Origin: Aphanomyces cochlioides
Lineage: Eukaryota; Oomycota; Saprolegniomycetes; Saprolegniales; Verrucalvaceae
DNA length: 64,000 nt
Assembly: GCA_019828595.1 (NCBI GenBank)
Contig: JAHQRK010000028.1
Coordinates: forward strand, 62,001-126,000
Reading direction: 5' to 3'
The position numbers and the translations under genes are program-made. Of the stretch, positions 20,800 to 32,991 are shown in pieces. The notes beneath the pieces are model-generated. The model had not been told where the DNA came from. It saw only the letters and a program-made list of their open reading frames with translations, and did not search any database. Position 1 is the first letter of the stretch. Every line of letters starts with the position of its first letter.

Positions 20800-23700
20800 A
20801 TGATTGACAACAACTTCTCCGATGTCCCAACTGAACTCGTGGACTGGGACCCACAAATCATCTCCCTCAACACCAATGGCTTCTCCAACAGTCATCGGTA
20901 CATCCTCGACAAACTATCAAGTGTTCACGACGTTTCCTTTATCCAAGAAACCCGTTTCCGCACGCCAAGTCTCCACGACCGTGTTGCGTTCCATTGGCAA
21001 CGCATCACAAACCACGAAGGCTCTTTGTTCTTTGAAGAGCCTATTTACCCTGAAGTATCCACGTCGCCAGCCACTGGAGGTCTGGCTACGTTGATACATC
21101 CTCACTCTCCTTTGAAGAACGCCACTCAAGTCCCTCATGACAAACCAGTGCTTCGTGGTCGTTATCTACAAGTGCGATGTACTCTGGGCCCACTGACAGT
21201 CGTTCTCCACAATATCTATGCGCCGGCAGCCTTCCAAGAACGAGCAAGTTACTTCGAAGAATTGCCACGCGACTTTCCTCCACATGCGCTCCACATTGTT
21301 GGAGGAGATTTCAACTGCACTCTCAACAAAGATTTGGATTCGTTGAGACCCAGTACCTCCACCATGGCCGGCACCCTTCAACTGGAACAATGGATGCACA
21401 GTTTGTCTCTGGTGGATCTGTTTCGCCGTCAAAACCCCGTGGCACGAGCCTTCACAAGTCCCACACTCACCAACCGACTCGACTACATCTTTTGTTCGTC
21501 CACCTTGGCGGGTCTTCATCATTGGAAGGCGACGCACATGCCACACGTTCCACAGGCTGACCACGTGGCTTGTCGTATCATCACAAAGCGTCAAACATTG
21601 CGCCACGGCTCTGGATCATGGAAAGCTCCAACTTGGCTACTTCGTCTACCACGAGCGGCCGAGATTGTTCATGGATGTCTGGATCGATTTTTGGACAAGT
21701 CTCCATCATTCCACAATATCTCCAAGGCCTACGACATGCTGGTCAATGATATCCGCTCCCAACTCAAAGAATTCCATTCTCAACGATTGGAGAAACAAGG
21801 TCTGCCGTTGAAGAAGTTAGCTGTCGAGATCGCTTCGCTTTTGCAAGTCCCCAACATGCGTCAAGATGCAGTGCTGGTGGATCGAGTGCGAGACCTTCAA
21901 AAGCAAATTCACGAGCTGCAAGATCGAGACAAGCAGTTTCGTCAAGACCAGGCGTTCCAACTTCACTTGTACAAAGCAGAGCGCTCGTCCAAGTTCCACT
22001 TCATGTCCCCTGTCCCTACCCCCTTGAAGAAGACAGTCTTCAAAGAGTTGGTGGATGTCAATGGAAATGTTGTCTCCAATCAACAAGGCATGTCTGACGT
22101 CCTGGTCGACTACTACAAGGACTTGTTTGCAGCTCCCGAGGTGCAGCGATCTGGAGACGAAGTGTCGTCATTTCTGACCCCATTGACTCGACACAAGCAA
22201 CTGCCAGAGCAAGCCCAGAAAGAGCTGTCGGCTCCCTTGCGCGCCAACGAGTTCTATCATGCTATTCGACACAGCAGTTCGAACTCAGCGCCAGGTCCCA
22301 ACGCTCTGCCATTCGAAGTCCTCAAACTTGCACCTCACAAGTGGTCGTTGGTATTGGAGCTGCTATTCACACACCAGCTCCATTCTCACCCTCGCTTGAC
22401 TCCCATGCAACTTGTCAGTACGCTGGTGTTGCTGCACAAGAAAGGCCCCAAGTCACAGGCCAAGAACTATCGGCCCATTAGCCTACTCAACACGGATGTG
22501 AAAATCCTGACGAGTATTCTGGCTTATCGACTCCAGCGCCACATTCGACACATCATCCACCCGGACCAGCAAGGCTTTATCCGTCGAAGCAATATCCAAA
22601 CCAATATTGCACGACTGGATGACATGCTGCACCACATCAAACTACACAGTCCGTCCTCGATGGTGGCACTGCTTGACTTTGAGAAAGCTTTTGATCGCGT
22701 GGACCACGCGTACTTGCTCCGCGTCCTCCGTCACTATGGCTTTCCCGAAACCTTTGTTGACATGGTTCGCGTACTGTACTCGGGCCGCAAGTCTCGCATC
22801 TTGGTGAACGGCTTCTTGTCCAAGCCAGTTCACATCTCACGCGGTGTGTTGCAAGGTGATCCACTGTCGCCACTTCTGTTTGTGATCGCTTTGGAACCGA
22901 TGTGCCAACTCCTACGGCAACACTCCAACTATGGCATCAAGTGTGGGGATCGCTACCACACTGGGAGTTACTTTGCCGACGACTCGCAACTCTATGCGGC
23001 AAATGAGACGTGCCTCCACCGGCAGCTTGCATTGGTTCAAACCTTTTGCGACAAGTCTGGTTTCCGACTCAACGTAGACAAGACCCAAATTCTGACCTAC
23101 AGCCAGTTGAATGGGAACCTTGCCTCACTACAAGTTACTTCCGACAGTCCCGTGAAGGCTCTTGGTATCTTGGTTGCGCCCAATCTTTCTCCATTGGCAC
23201 GTTTCAATTACGTGTTTGAGAAGTTTGTGGCTCGCTTGTCTTTGTGGCTCTACAAGGCTCGAACCATGGCCGGAAAAGTCACTATCCTGCACAGCATATG
23301 TCTGCCTGTGTTATGGTACCAACTGGCTTTTGTCCCTGCCGACAAAGACCTGGCCAAAAAGATCGACAAGGCCATGCTTCAATTTATGCATGGTGAAGAA
23401 ATCAACCCATCCTCCTCTGTCCATGGCCTCCGTTTGATCAAAAAGGAGATCCTATTCATGCCGAAGAAGTCCGGTGGCTTAGGCCTGCACCATGCACTTG
23501 CTTTATGGCAACAACACAACCGCTCTGTCATGATCAGATGCATTCAAGCCATCACCACCCCACCCCGCAAGTCTGCCATGTCCGCCTGGATTACGCCGGG
23601 CTATACTCTCCTCGAGAAGGCTTTTCATCCATGGGGTTCCCCCCGAGTCTCCTCTTGGCGAATGGCTCTTCTGCATTCATCAGACAACTGTACAAGAATC

Positions 23701-24842
23701 CCAATATCACTCCAATGTGGAAAGCCTTATTGAGTAGCTGGTTTGAATCCCGCTGGACTCCGTACGGCTGTCCAAATCACATCTCATCTTTGGATGTTCC
23801 CCTTTGGCACAACTCGTATCTGCCTGGACTCGAAGACCTATACGATCAGTGCTCTACATCGACGCAAGACCAAGCCAATGTATTGGCTTCGCTTCACATC
23901 ACGAAGTTGTCGCATTTGTTGACTCCGTGTCAGCGAGTTTGGCCAGCTTCGATCTTGTTCGACAAAATCAACCGTGCCTGCCGCCAAGCCAATTTTGTCC
24001 CTCCAACGAAACAATGGATCTCAATCTTGGTGACCAAGTTATCACGATTGTTTGAGATTGTTTCTGAAGAGGATGCTCCTGTGTTCCACTTGCCGACGCC
24101 AAGCTCTGAATGGATGGAATGGCACTGGATGATACACCCTGACTCGAGTCCGATCTTGTTGGCGTTTGCGACTTCGAAATCGGCTAAGATCAGAGCTTCT
24201 CCAGCTGCCAGCTCGTCCATTCTTCCTACCAAGCATCTCAACCTGCCATCCAACTTTTACGAAGACCCCAAGCACCTTACCCAACTTGCCGCCTTCCTCC
24301 AACCCGACCACATCCTCCCTCGATATGGAGAGTTCATTTTCAAGACCCTTCTCCGCGCCAACGCCATGCAATATCTGTTTCAGTACCAAGACCCCAAGCC
24401 GACGTGTGTCTTCTGTCGTGTCAATGAGACGTACGAGCATTTCCTGTTCTCTTGTGGATATGGTCAATCTGTTTGGTATTTCTTCAAGGCGATCCAGCGT
24501 TCCTTTCCGTCCACGTGTCTGGAAATGTTCTACGAGACGCCCAAGCCGTCCGATGGATACTACATCCGTGGCTATCTGAAGATCTGGCCGATTGTCCGAG
24601 CCTGCGTGTATTATCAAATATGGCTCCAACGTGCCGATCGCACCTTTCGACCCGACCTCACAGCGAAGAGTCCGATGGAAGTTGCCATTCATGCTGCCTC
24701 TTTGATCAAGCTACATCTACAACAGCTCCTGGTTGATCTCCCTCTCAAGAAGGGATACACCAAGGTATTCAATGTGCTCAAGCATCTATCTTCGGACCCC
24801 TGGTTACGTCAACACGCCATTCCTGACAGTGTCGTTTCATGA
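20800..24842 (+). pseudogene. LINE ORF2 of P4, near-complete with one frameshift
   Basis: ATG 20800 (MIDNNFSDV; other copies MSDNN) to TGA 24842. The endonuclease occupies about residues 20-260 with all catalytic signatures. The reverse transcriptase lies at about 480-760: NYRPISLLNTDVKIL, LLDFEKAFD (catalytic D626), GVLQGDPLSPL, YFADD (D727-D728). The C-terminal knuckle CX2CX7HX4C is at about 1203-1219. These motifs and their order fit the L1-like branch; there is no RNase H. One base is lost at about 23647 (CGAGTCTCC for CGAGATCTCC), so the frame breaks after ~950 residues; a 12-bp in-frame loss lies at ~24499. Confidence 0.9.
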
Positions 24843-24987
24843 GTGAGCTGACAGCTCACCACTTCATCTCCTGTTCAATGACCACTTTGCCATATTCTGT
24901 TTTCCAAGTTCTATTTATACAGTACGAGGCAAATTAGTAAGTCATTAGGGCCTTTGCTCAAAAATAAGGTTAATACAACTCATTTAA
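24843..24987 (+). other. 3' UTR of P4
   Basis: 145 bp between the ORF2 stop and CATTTAA. It holds a shortened stem (GTGAGCT/AGCTCAC), the arm of the 5'/3' inverted repeat at 24922-24943 and the invariant terminus. No gene. Confidence 0.85.
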
Positions 24988-27900
24988 CCGTGGCACGAGC
25001 CTTCACAAGTCCCACACTCACCAACCGACTTGACTACATCTTTTGTTCGTCCACCTTGGCGGGTCTTCGTCATTGGAAGGCGACGCACATGCCACACGTT
25101 CCACAGGCTGACCACTTGGCTTGTCGTATCATCTCAAAGCGTCAAACATTGCGCCATGGCTCTGGATCATGGAAAGCTCCAACTTGGCTACTTCGTCTAC
25201 CACGAGCGGCCGAGATTGTTCATGGATGTCTGGATCGATTTTTGGACAAGTCTCCAACATTCCACAATATCTCCAAGGCCTACGACATACTGGTCAATGA
25301 TATCCGCTCCCAACTCAAAGAATTCCATTCTCAACGATTGGAGAAACAACGTCTGCCGTTGAAGAAGTTAGCTGTCGAGATCGCTTCGCTTTTGCAAGTC
25401 CCCAACATGCGTCAAGATGCAGTGCTGGTGGATCGAGTGCGAGACCTTCAAAAGCAAATTCACGAGCTGCAAGATCGAGACAAGCAGTTTCGTCAAGACC
25501 AGGCGTTCCAACTTCACTTGTACAAAGCAGAGCGCTCGTCCAAGTTCCACTTCATGTCCCCTGTCCCTACCCCCTTGAAGAAGACAGTCTTCAAAGAGTT
25601 GGTGGATGTCAATGGAAATGTTGTCTCCAATCAACAAGGCATGTCTGACGTCCTGGTCGACTACTACAAGGACTTGTTTGCAGCTCCCGAGGTGCAGCGA
25701 TCTGGAGACGAAGTGTCGTCATTTCTGACCCCATTGACTCGACACAAGCAACTGCCAGAGCAAGCCCAGAAAGAGCTGTCGGCTCCCTTGCGCGCCAACG
25801 AGTTCTATCATGCTATTCGACACAGCAGTTCGAACTCAGCGCCAGGTCCCAACGCTCTGCCATTCGAAGTCCTCAAACTTGCACCTCACAAGTGGTCGTT
25901 GGTATTGGAGCTGCTATTCACACACCAGCTCCATTCTCACCCTCGCTTGACTCCCATGCAACTTGTCAGTACGCTGGTGTTGCTGCACAAGAAAGGCCCC
26001 AAGTCACAAGCCAAGAACTATCGGCCCATTAGCCTACTCAACACGGATGTGAAAATCCTGACGAGTATTCTGGCTTATCGACTCCAGCGCCACATTCGAC
26101 ACATCATCCACCCGGACCAGCAAGGCTTTATCCGTCGAAGCAATATCCAAACCAATATTGCACGACTGGATGACATGCTGCACCACATCAAACTACACAG
26201 TCCGTCCTCGATGGTGGCACTGCTTGACTTTGAGAAAGCTTTTGATCGCGTGGACCACGCGTACTTGCTCCGCGTCCTCCGTCACTCACTATGGCTTTCC
26301 CGAAACCTTTGTTGACATGGTTCGCGTACTGTACTCGGGCCGCAAGTCTCGCATCTTGGTGAACGGCTTCTTGTCCAAGCCAGTTCACATCTCACGCGGT
26401 GTGTTGCAAGGTGATCCACTGTCGCCACTTCTGTTTGTGATCGCTTTGGAACCGATGTGCCAACTCCTACGGCAACACTCCAACTATGGCATCAAGTGTG
26501 GGGATCGCTACCACACTGGGAGTTACTTTGCCGACGACTCGCAACTCTATGCGGCAAATGAGACGTGCCTCCACCGGCAGCTTGCATTGGTTCAAACCTT
26601 TTGCGACAAGTCTGGTTTCCGACTCAACGTAGACAAGACCCAAATTCTGACCTACAGCCAGTTGAATGGGAACCTTGCCTCACTACAAGTTACTTCCGAC
26701 AGTCCCGTGAAGGCTCTTGGTATCTTGGTTGCGCCCAATCTTTCTCCATTGGCACGTTTCAATTACGTGTTTGAGAAGTTTGTGGCTCGCTTGTCTTTGT
26801 GGCTCTACAAGGCTCGAACCATGGCCGGAAAAGTCACTATCCTGCACAGCATATGTCTGCCTGTGTTATGGTACCAACTGGCTTTTGTCCCTGCCGACAA
26901 AGACCTGGCCAAAAAGATCGACAAGGCCATGCTTCAATTTATGCATGGTGAAGAAATCAACCCATCCTCCTCTGTCCATGGCCTCCGTTTGATCAAAAAG
27001 GAGATCCTATTCATGCCGAAGAAGTCCGGTGGCTTAGGCCTGCACCATGCACTTGCTTTATGGCAACAACACAACCGCTCTGTCATGATCAGATGCATTC
27101 AAGCCATCACCACCCCACCCCGCAAGTCTGCCATGTCTGCCTGGATTACGCCGGGCTATACTCTCCTCGAGAAGGCTTTTCATCCATGGGGTTCCCCCCG
27201 AGATCTCCTCTTGGCAAATGGCTCTTCTGCATTCATCAGACAACTGTACAAGAATCCCAATATCACTCCAATGTGGAAAGCCTTATTGAGTAGCTGGTTT
27301 GAATCCCGCTGGACTCCGTACGGCTGTCCAAATCACATCTCATCTTTGGATGTTCCCCTTTGGCACAACTCGTATCTACCTGGACTCGAAGACCTATACG
27401 ATCAGTGCTCTACATCGACGCAAGACCAAGCCAATGTATTGGCTTCGCTTCACATCACGAAGTTGTCGCATTTGTTGACTCCGTGTCAGCGAGTTTGGCC
27501 AGCTTCGATCTTGTTCGACAAAATCAACCGTGCCTGCCGCCAAGCCAATTTTGTCCCTCCAACGAAACAATGGATCTCAATCTTGGTGACCAAGTTATCA
27601 CGATTGTTTGAGATTGTTTCTGAAGAGGATGCTCCCGTGTTCCACTTGCCGACGCCAAGCTCTGAATGGATGGAATGGCACTGGATAATTCACCCTGACT
27701 CGAGTCCGATCTTGTTGGCGCTTGCGACTTCGAAATCGGCTAAGATCAGAGCTTCTCCAGCTGTCAGCTCGTCCATTCTTCCTACCAAGCATCTCAACCT
27801 GCCATCCAACTTTTACGAAGACCCCAAGCGCCTTACCCAACTTGCCGCCTTCCTCCAACCCGACCACATTCTCCCTCGATATGGAGAGTTCATTTTCAAG

Positions 27901-28410
27901 ACCCTTCTCCGCGCCAACGCCATGCAATATCTGTTTCAGTACCAAGACCCCAAGCCGACGTGTGTCTTCTGTCGTGTCAATGAGACGTACGAGCATTTCA
28001 TGTTCTCTTGTGGATATGGTCAATCTGTTTGGTATTTCTTCAAGGCGATCCAGCGACTGCTCGAGTGTTCCTTTCCGTCCACGTGTCTGGAAATGTTCTA
28101 CGAGACGCCCAAGCCGTCCGATGGATACTACATCCGTGGCTATCTGAAGATCTGGCCGATTGTCCGAGCCTGCGTGTATTATCAAATATGGCTCCAACGT
28201 GCCGATCGCACCTTTCGACCCGACCTCACAGCGAAGAGTCCGATGGAAGTTGCCATTCATGCTGCCTCTTTGATCAAGCTACATCTACAACAGCTCCTGG
28301 TTGATCTCCCTCTCAAGAAGGGATACACCAAGGTATTCAATGTGCTCAAGCATCTATCTTCGGATCCCTGGTTACGTCAACACATCATTCCTAACAGCGT
28401 CGTTTCATGA
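24988..28410 (+). pseudogene. LINE ORF2 fragment of P5 (residues ~214-1351)
   Basis: Contains the end of the endonuclease (NRLDY, ADH), the whole reverse transcriptase and the knuckle. A 4-bp duplication (CACTCACT at 26283-26290) shifts the frame just after motif A. The first frame ends at 26315; the second is open to the stop at 28410. Downstream of that lesion the sequence is intact, including FADD. Shares variants with P6 (for example AGCTGTCAGC and CGCTTGCGAC), so P5 and P6 are close relatives. Confidence 0.88.
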
Positions 28411-28556
28411 GTGAGCATGACGGCTCACCACTTCATCTCCTGTTCAATGACCACTTTGCCATATTCTGTTTTCCAAGTTCTATTTATACAGTACGAGGCA
28501 AATTAGTAAGTCATTAGGGCCTTTGCTCAAAAATAAGGTTAATACAACTCATTTAA
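24988..28556 (+). mobile_element. LINE copy P5, 3' part from ORF2 residue ~214
   Basis: Starts exactly after the tail of P4 with CCGTGGCACGAGCC and continues to its own CATTTAA at 28556. If P4 had inserted into P5, the missing 5' part of P5 should lie left of P4, but it does not. A head-to-tail concatemer made by template jumping, or later recombination, would explain this. Confidence 0.88.
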
Positions 28557-30219
28557 CCATTGGCACGTTTCAATTACGTGTTTGAGAAGTTTGTGGCTCG
28601 CTTGTCTTTGTGGCTCTACAAGGCTCGAACCATGGCCGGAAAAGTCACTATCCTGCACAGCATATGTCTGCCTGTGTTATGGTACCAACTGGCTTTTGTC
28701 CCTGCCGACAAAGACCTGGCCAAAAAGATCGACAAGGCCATGCTTCAATTTATGCATGGTGAAGAAATCAACCCATCCTCCTCTGTCCATGGCCTCCGTT
28801 TGATCAAAAAGGAGATCCTATTCATGCCGAAGAAGTCCGGTGGCTTAGGCCTGCACCATGCACTTGCTTTATGGCAACAACACAACCGCTCTGTCATGAT
28901 CAGATGCATTCAAGCCATCACCACCCCACCCCGCAAGTCTGCCATGTCTGCCTGGATTACGCCGGGCTATACTCTCCTCGAGAAGGCTTTTCATCCATGG
29001 GGTTCCCCCCGAGATCTCCTCTTGGCAAATGGCTCTTCTGCATTCATCAGACAACTGTACAAGAATCCCAATATCACTCCAATGTGGAAAGCCTTATTGA
29101 GTAGCTGGTTTGAATCCCGCTGGACTCCGTACGGCTGTCCAAATCATCTCATCTTTGGATATTCCCCTTTGGCACAACTCGTATCTGCCTGGACTCGAAG
29201 ACCTATATGATCAGTGCTCTACATCGACGCAAGACCAAGCCAATGTATTGGCTTCGCTTCACATCACGAAGTTGTCGCATTTGTTGACTCCGTGTCAGCG
29301 AGTTTGGCCAGCTTCGATCTTGTTCGACAAAATCAACCGTGCCTGCCGCCAAGCCAATTTTGTCCCTCCAACGAAACAATGGATCTCAATCTTGGTGACC
29401 AAGTTATCACGATTGTTTGAGATTGTTTCTGAAGAGGATGCTCCCGTGTTCCACTTGCCGACGCCAAGCTCTGAATGGATGGAATGGCACTGGATAATTC
29501 ACCCTGACTCGAGTCCGATCTTGTTGGCGCTTGCGACTTCGAAATCGGCTAAGATCAGAGCTTCTCCAGCTGTCAGCTCGTCCATTCTTCCTACCAAGCA
29601 TCTCAACCTGCCATCCAACTTTTACGAAGACCCCAAGCGCCTTACCCAACTTGCCGCCTTCCTCCAACCCGACCACATTCTCCCTCGATATGGAGAGTTC
29701 ATTTTCAAGACCCTTCTCCGCGCCAACGCCATGCAATATCTGTTTCAGTACCAAGACCCCAAGCCGACGTGTGTCTTCTGTCGTGTCAATGAGACGTACG
29801 AGCATTTCCTGTTCTCTTGTGGATATGGTCAATCTGTTTGGTATTTCTTCAAGGCGATCCAGCGACTGCTCGAGTGTTCCTTTCCGTCCACGTGTCTGGA
29901 AATGTTCTACGAGACGCCCAAGCCGTCCGATGGATACTACATCCGTGGCTATCTGAAGATCTGGCCGATTGTCCGAGCCTGCGTGTATTATCAAATATGG
30001 CTCCAACGTGCCGATCGCACCTTTCGACCCGACCTCACAGCGAAGAGTCCGATGGAAGTTGCCATTCATGCTGCCTCTTTGATCAAGCTACATCTACAAC
30101 AGCTCCTGGTTGATCTCCCTCTCAAGAAGGGATACACCAAGGTATTCAATGTGCTCAAGCATCTATCTTCGGACCGCTGGTTACGTCAACACGCCATTCC
30201 TGACAGCGCCGTTTCATGA
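28557..30219 (+). pseudogene. LINE ORF2 C-terminal fragment of P6
   Basis: Encodes residues ~798-1351: the region after the reverse transcriptase and the CX2CX7HX4C knuckle. Two bases are missing at about 29146 (AAATCATCTC for AAATCACATCTC), shifting the frame; the first frame ends at 29210 and the second is open to 30219. No catalytic domain is present. Confidence 0.88.
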
Positions 30220-30365
30220 GTGAGCTGACGGCTCACTCACTTCATCTCCTGTTCAATGACCACTTTGCCATATTCTGTTTTCCAAGTTCTATTTATACAG
30301 TACGAGGCAAATTAGTAAGTCATTAGGGCCTTTGCTCAAAAATAAGGTTAATACAACTCATTTAA
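28557..30365 (+). mobile_element. LINE copy P6, 3' part from ORF2 residue ~798
   Basis: Begins with CCATTGGCACG directly after the P5 tail and ends with CATTTAA at 30365. As with P5, no 5' counterpart is found to the left. Its 3' stem-loop (30217-30239) is perfect. Confidence 0.9.
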
Positions 30366-30366
30366 C

Positions 30367-32913
30367 CCAGGGGCCTCTTCGGAGGGGCGGGGGCGGTATC
30401 CCGATTTGGGTTCTCGCCGGAGCAATGGTGTACCCCAGTCACCGTGCTGCGGGGATGGCATGGATTCCCCTTCTACCCCTGTCACTGGGGGTCTGGCCCC
30501 GGCCTTTCTCGTGACCAATGGGACTGAGCCAGCAGCCACCAACCGCGTCGCCCCCTGTGCTGAGCCTCCTAGAACGGGAGAGGAAGAAGAAAAATCTCAA
30601 GAGGACGTGGATATGGTCTCTGGAGACGCCGAGGGGAAGGATTCTACTGAAACCGAGGCCTTGACCGACGAGGGAAATACTCAAATTCACTCTGAGGTTG
30701 ATGGGTCAGGCGACATTAACGGCCAAGCGAAGCCGTGTGATACTCCTGGAGAAGTTATTCAAGAGGAACAATCGACAAACAATGACAATGACCAGTCAAA
30801 TCAAGACATTGTCGACAAATCCGTTGCTCAAGGAAATGGCGCTGTTGATCCTCCTACCGCGGCAGACAAAATACAAGGCGATCAAGAGCAACAAAACGCT
30901 GAAAAGGCCAATCCATGGACGCAAAAGACTCCCGGCAAGGATTCAGCTTCGTCCAAGAAAGATTCCAAGCAAGGCAATGCTCCCAAAGGCGCGAAACATC
31001 GCAACACTGGTGCTCATGCTATTGCCGATGACGATATTGCGCGATGCGAGGCCATGGCGGACGCATTCTACAAAGACTCTGGTGACATGGACGCCTTCAT
31101 TGAAAACATTTTGCTCACCCCCCAGTCCCAAGTGTACGAGCTCACAGTCAAGTTGGGCGAAGCCTACAAGGACTGGTCCGAAAAAGTCATCTGCGATCAA
31201 TTTGTCAAGGAAAATCCTGGTTCGTTATGGGGCTCCAAATTTCCGAACATTTTGATCCACAAGAAGAACCCACAGACCATTGTGATCTCAAGTTACAACT
31301 TGTCTACGTGCGTGGAAATGGGAGGCACAACGTTTCGACTTGGTGGCAAAGACTTCCTGGTTCCCAAATACTCGCGTTATGGCAACAACTACTACGTTAC
31401 GTTCAACAAGGTCAGTCACCCTTCGATGGCCAAGGCAATTGTCAAGAAAATGGCTGCATTGACCAAGTCAGTGATAGCAGCATTCAACCCTACTGCTGGT
31501 CAGAACATCAAGTCGCCGCATTTGAGAGTCATTTTCAAGTCGTCTGCGCCTCCTGCAGTGCTGGTGCCAAAATCCGGCGACGCACTACGCGAAATCACCA
31601 TTACGGATCCGTCGGGTCAGCCTTTTGTCGTCGTGTTTCAGCACAAGATCGCTGCTCTGAACAAGACATTGCCTCCGTCGATTGTTTCACGACGTGCAGA
31701 GGCCAAGGCTGAAAAAGCGAAGGCAAAAGCGGCCAAGGCAGCGGCAAAATCTCCTCCGTCAGGAGAAAAAGAACCTGAACATGATGGAGACGATCATGAT
31801 CAAGACCCTGGAACAAATGCGGAAGGCAAGGCCGACTCAACTGAGGCATCTGGAGATCGTCAAGATGAACAACCACAGCCAACAGCTCCTTCTCATGGCT
31901 CTGATGTCGATATGTCTGGTGACAGCGATCCCCCTAACAACAATGGACAAGACAAACAACAAGAAGATGTGGAAATGTCTACCAACGAATCGCCCGCTCT
32001 TGCTCCACCAAGTGAGCAGCCCAAGAACTCGCTGGACCTTCAATTGGTAACGGGCTACCGGTCTGGACCAGCTCCAAAACGTACTTTGCCTTCGTCCCCA
32101 CGTTTGGATCCCCTGCCGACATCCAACCGTTTTCATATCCTCGAAGAAGACGACGTGGAACTCTCGTTTGAAGACTTTGCAGTGCCTCGAATTGTATTGG
32201 AAGATTCAAGTGCGCCACGCCCGAAAAAGACCAAAGGCAAAGCGAAGAAACAACGACTTAACAAGTCTGCTCCAGCCCACCTCGAATTGGCGAAGAAGAT
32301 CATTCGAGACAAGAAAGTCGAAGGCAGTATCACCGAATGTCAACGCATTTTGCGAGATGATCCTCAGCTCGTTGCACATGCTATGTACGCACAAGATGAA
32401 GACCTCAGTTTGTTTCAGTCACTTGTTGCAACCAAGACTATTGAGCGCAAGATGGCTTTGTTAAAAGCTCAAGGCAAGCCTCACAACTACAAACATCACG
32501 TCAACTTCATGGCTCAATACAAGATTCACCCGTCAGAAATCTTGGAAGAATTGACCACGGACATACCAGAGATCAAGCGCATCCTCTTTGCACTTGCTAC
32601 GATTGACTTATTCCTCTCAAATCGGGCCCCAGACCTCTACACAAACTCGGAGGCACTGACTGTTCTATTGAACCAAGAAGCAACAAGATTGCCTGACACC
32701 AACTGCTTGACGGACTGGTCGCTGTTTGCTTTGATCGAAAACTTCAGCGACAATCTCGAGAAGTTCACTTTGCCGGCTCCCGTCTTGTCGGCCATCTCGA
32801 TGCTCAAAAGCATCACCAACAATTACCACATCGACGAGCTCTGCAGCAAAGCTCACCACTCCATGAACGCCGACGAAATTGATCCCCTCGATTTGGAGGA
32901 CGATCAACTCTAA
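30367..32913 (+). CDS. LINE ORF1, residues ~165-1012 (5' end missing)
   Basis: Open frame from the first complete codon (PGASSEG) to TAA at 32913, 848 residues. It keeps the acidic region, the conserved 382-604 block, the basic stretch and the C-terminal domain, but lacks the native start and the cysteine cluster. The first internal ATG in frame is at about 30457 (MDSPSTP). One private change (SAPAHLELAKK for SAAAHLELAKK) is visible. Without its 5' part this copy probably has no normal promoter. Confidence 0.8.
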   Translation, partial: PGASSEGRGRYPDLGSRRSNGVPQSPCCGDGMDSPSTPVTGGLAPAFLVTNGTEPAATNRVAPCAEPPRTGEEEEKSQEDVDMVSGDAEGKDSTETEALTDEGNTQIHSEVDGSGDINGQAKPCDTPGEVIQEEQSTNNDNDQSNQDIVDKSVAQGNGAVDPPTAADKIQGDQEQQNAEKANPWTQKTPGKDSASSKKDSKQGNAPKGAKHRNTGAHAIADDDIARCEAMADAFYKDSGDMDAFIENILLTPQSQVYELTVKLGEAYKDWSEKVICDQFVKENPGSLWGSKFPNILIHKKNPQTIVISSYNLSTCVEMGGTTFRLGGKDFLVPKYSRYGNNYYVTFNKVSHPSMAKAIVKKMAALTKSVIAAFNPTAGQNIKSPHLRVIFKSSAPPAVLVPKSGDALREITITDPSGQPFVVVFQHKIAALNKTLPPSIVSRRAEAKAEKAKAKAAKAAAKSPPSGEKEPEHDGDDHDQDPGTNAEGKADSTEASGDRQDEQPQPTAPSHGSDVDMSGDSDPPNNNGQDKQQEDVEMSTNESPALAPPSEQPKNSLDLQLVTGYRSGPAPKRTLPSSPRLDPLPTSNRFHILEEDDVELSFEDFAVPRIVLEDSSAPRPKKTKGKAKKQRLNKSAPAHLELAKKIIRDKKVEGSITECQRILRDDPQLVAHAMYAQDEDLSLFQSLVATKTIERKMALLKAQGKPHNYKHHVNFMAQYKIHPSEILEELTTDIPEIKRILFALATIDLFLSNRAPDLYTNSEALTVLLNQEATRLPDTNCLTDWSLFALIENFSDNLEKFTLPAPVLSAISMLKSITNNYHIDELCSKAHHSMNADEIDPLDLEDDQL

Positions 32914-32991
32914 GGCTTCTATCCCCTGCTTCAATCCATTTCAACCTCCCCTCTCACCCCTCCATTCTACTCATTTTCATCTGTACTCGTG

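Larger units (their letters stand above)
17622..24987 (+). mobile_element. LINE copy P4, full 5'-to-3' extent
   Basis: 7,366 bp from ACTTCCG to CATTTAA. Its ORF1 is complete and open; ORF2 has a one-base deletion and a 12-bp deletion. The flanks do not match: on the left is ORF1 sequence (CCGGCTC), on the right ORF2 sequence (CCGTGGCACGAGCC, start of P5). So the two ends do not belong to one simple insertion event. Recombination, template jumping or misassembly are the alternatives. Confidence 0.88.

Noticed and set aside
20797..24842. Bacterial retron, group II intron or DGR reverse transcriptase
   Set aside because: An APE endonuclease fused to an L1-like reverse transcriptase with a C-terminal knuckle, plus target duplications, is LINE-specific.
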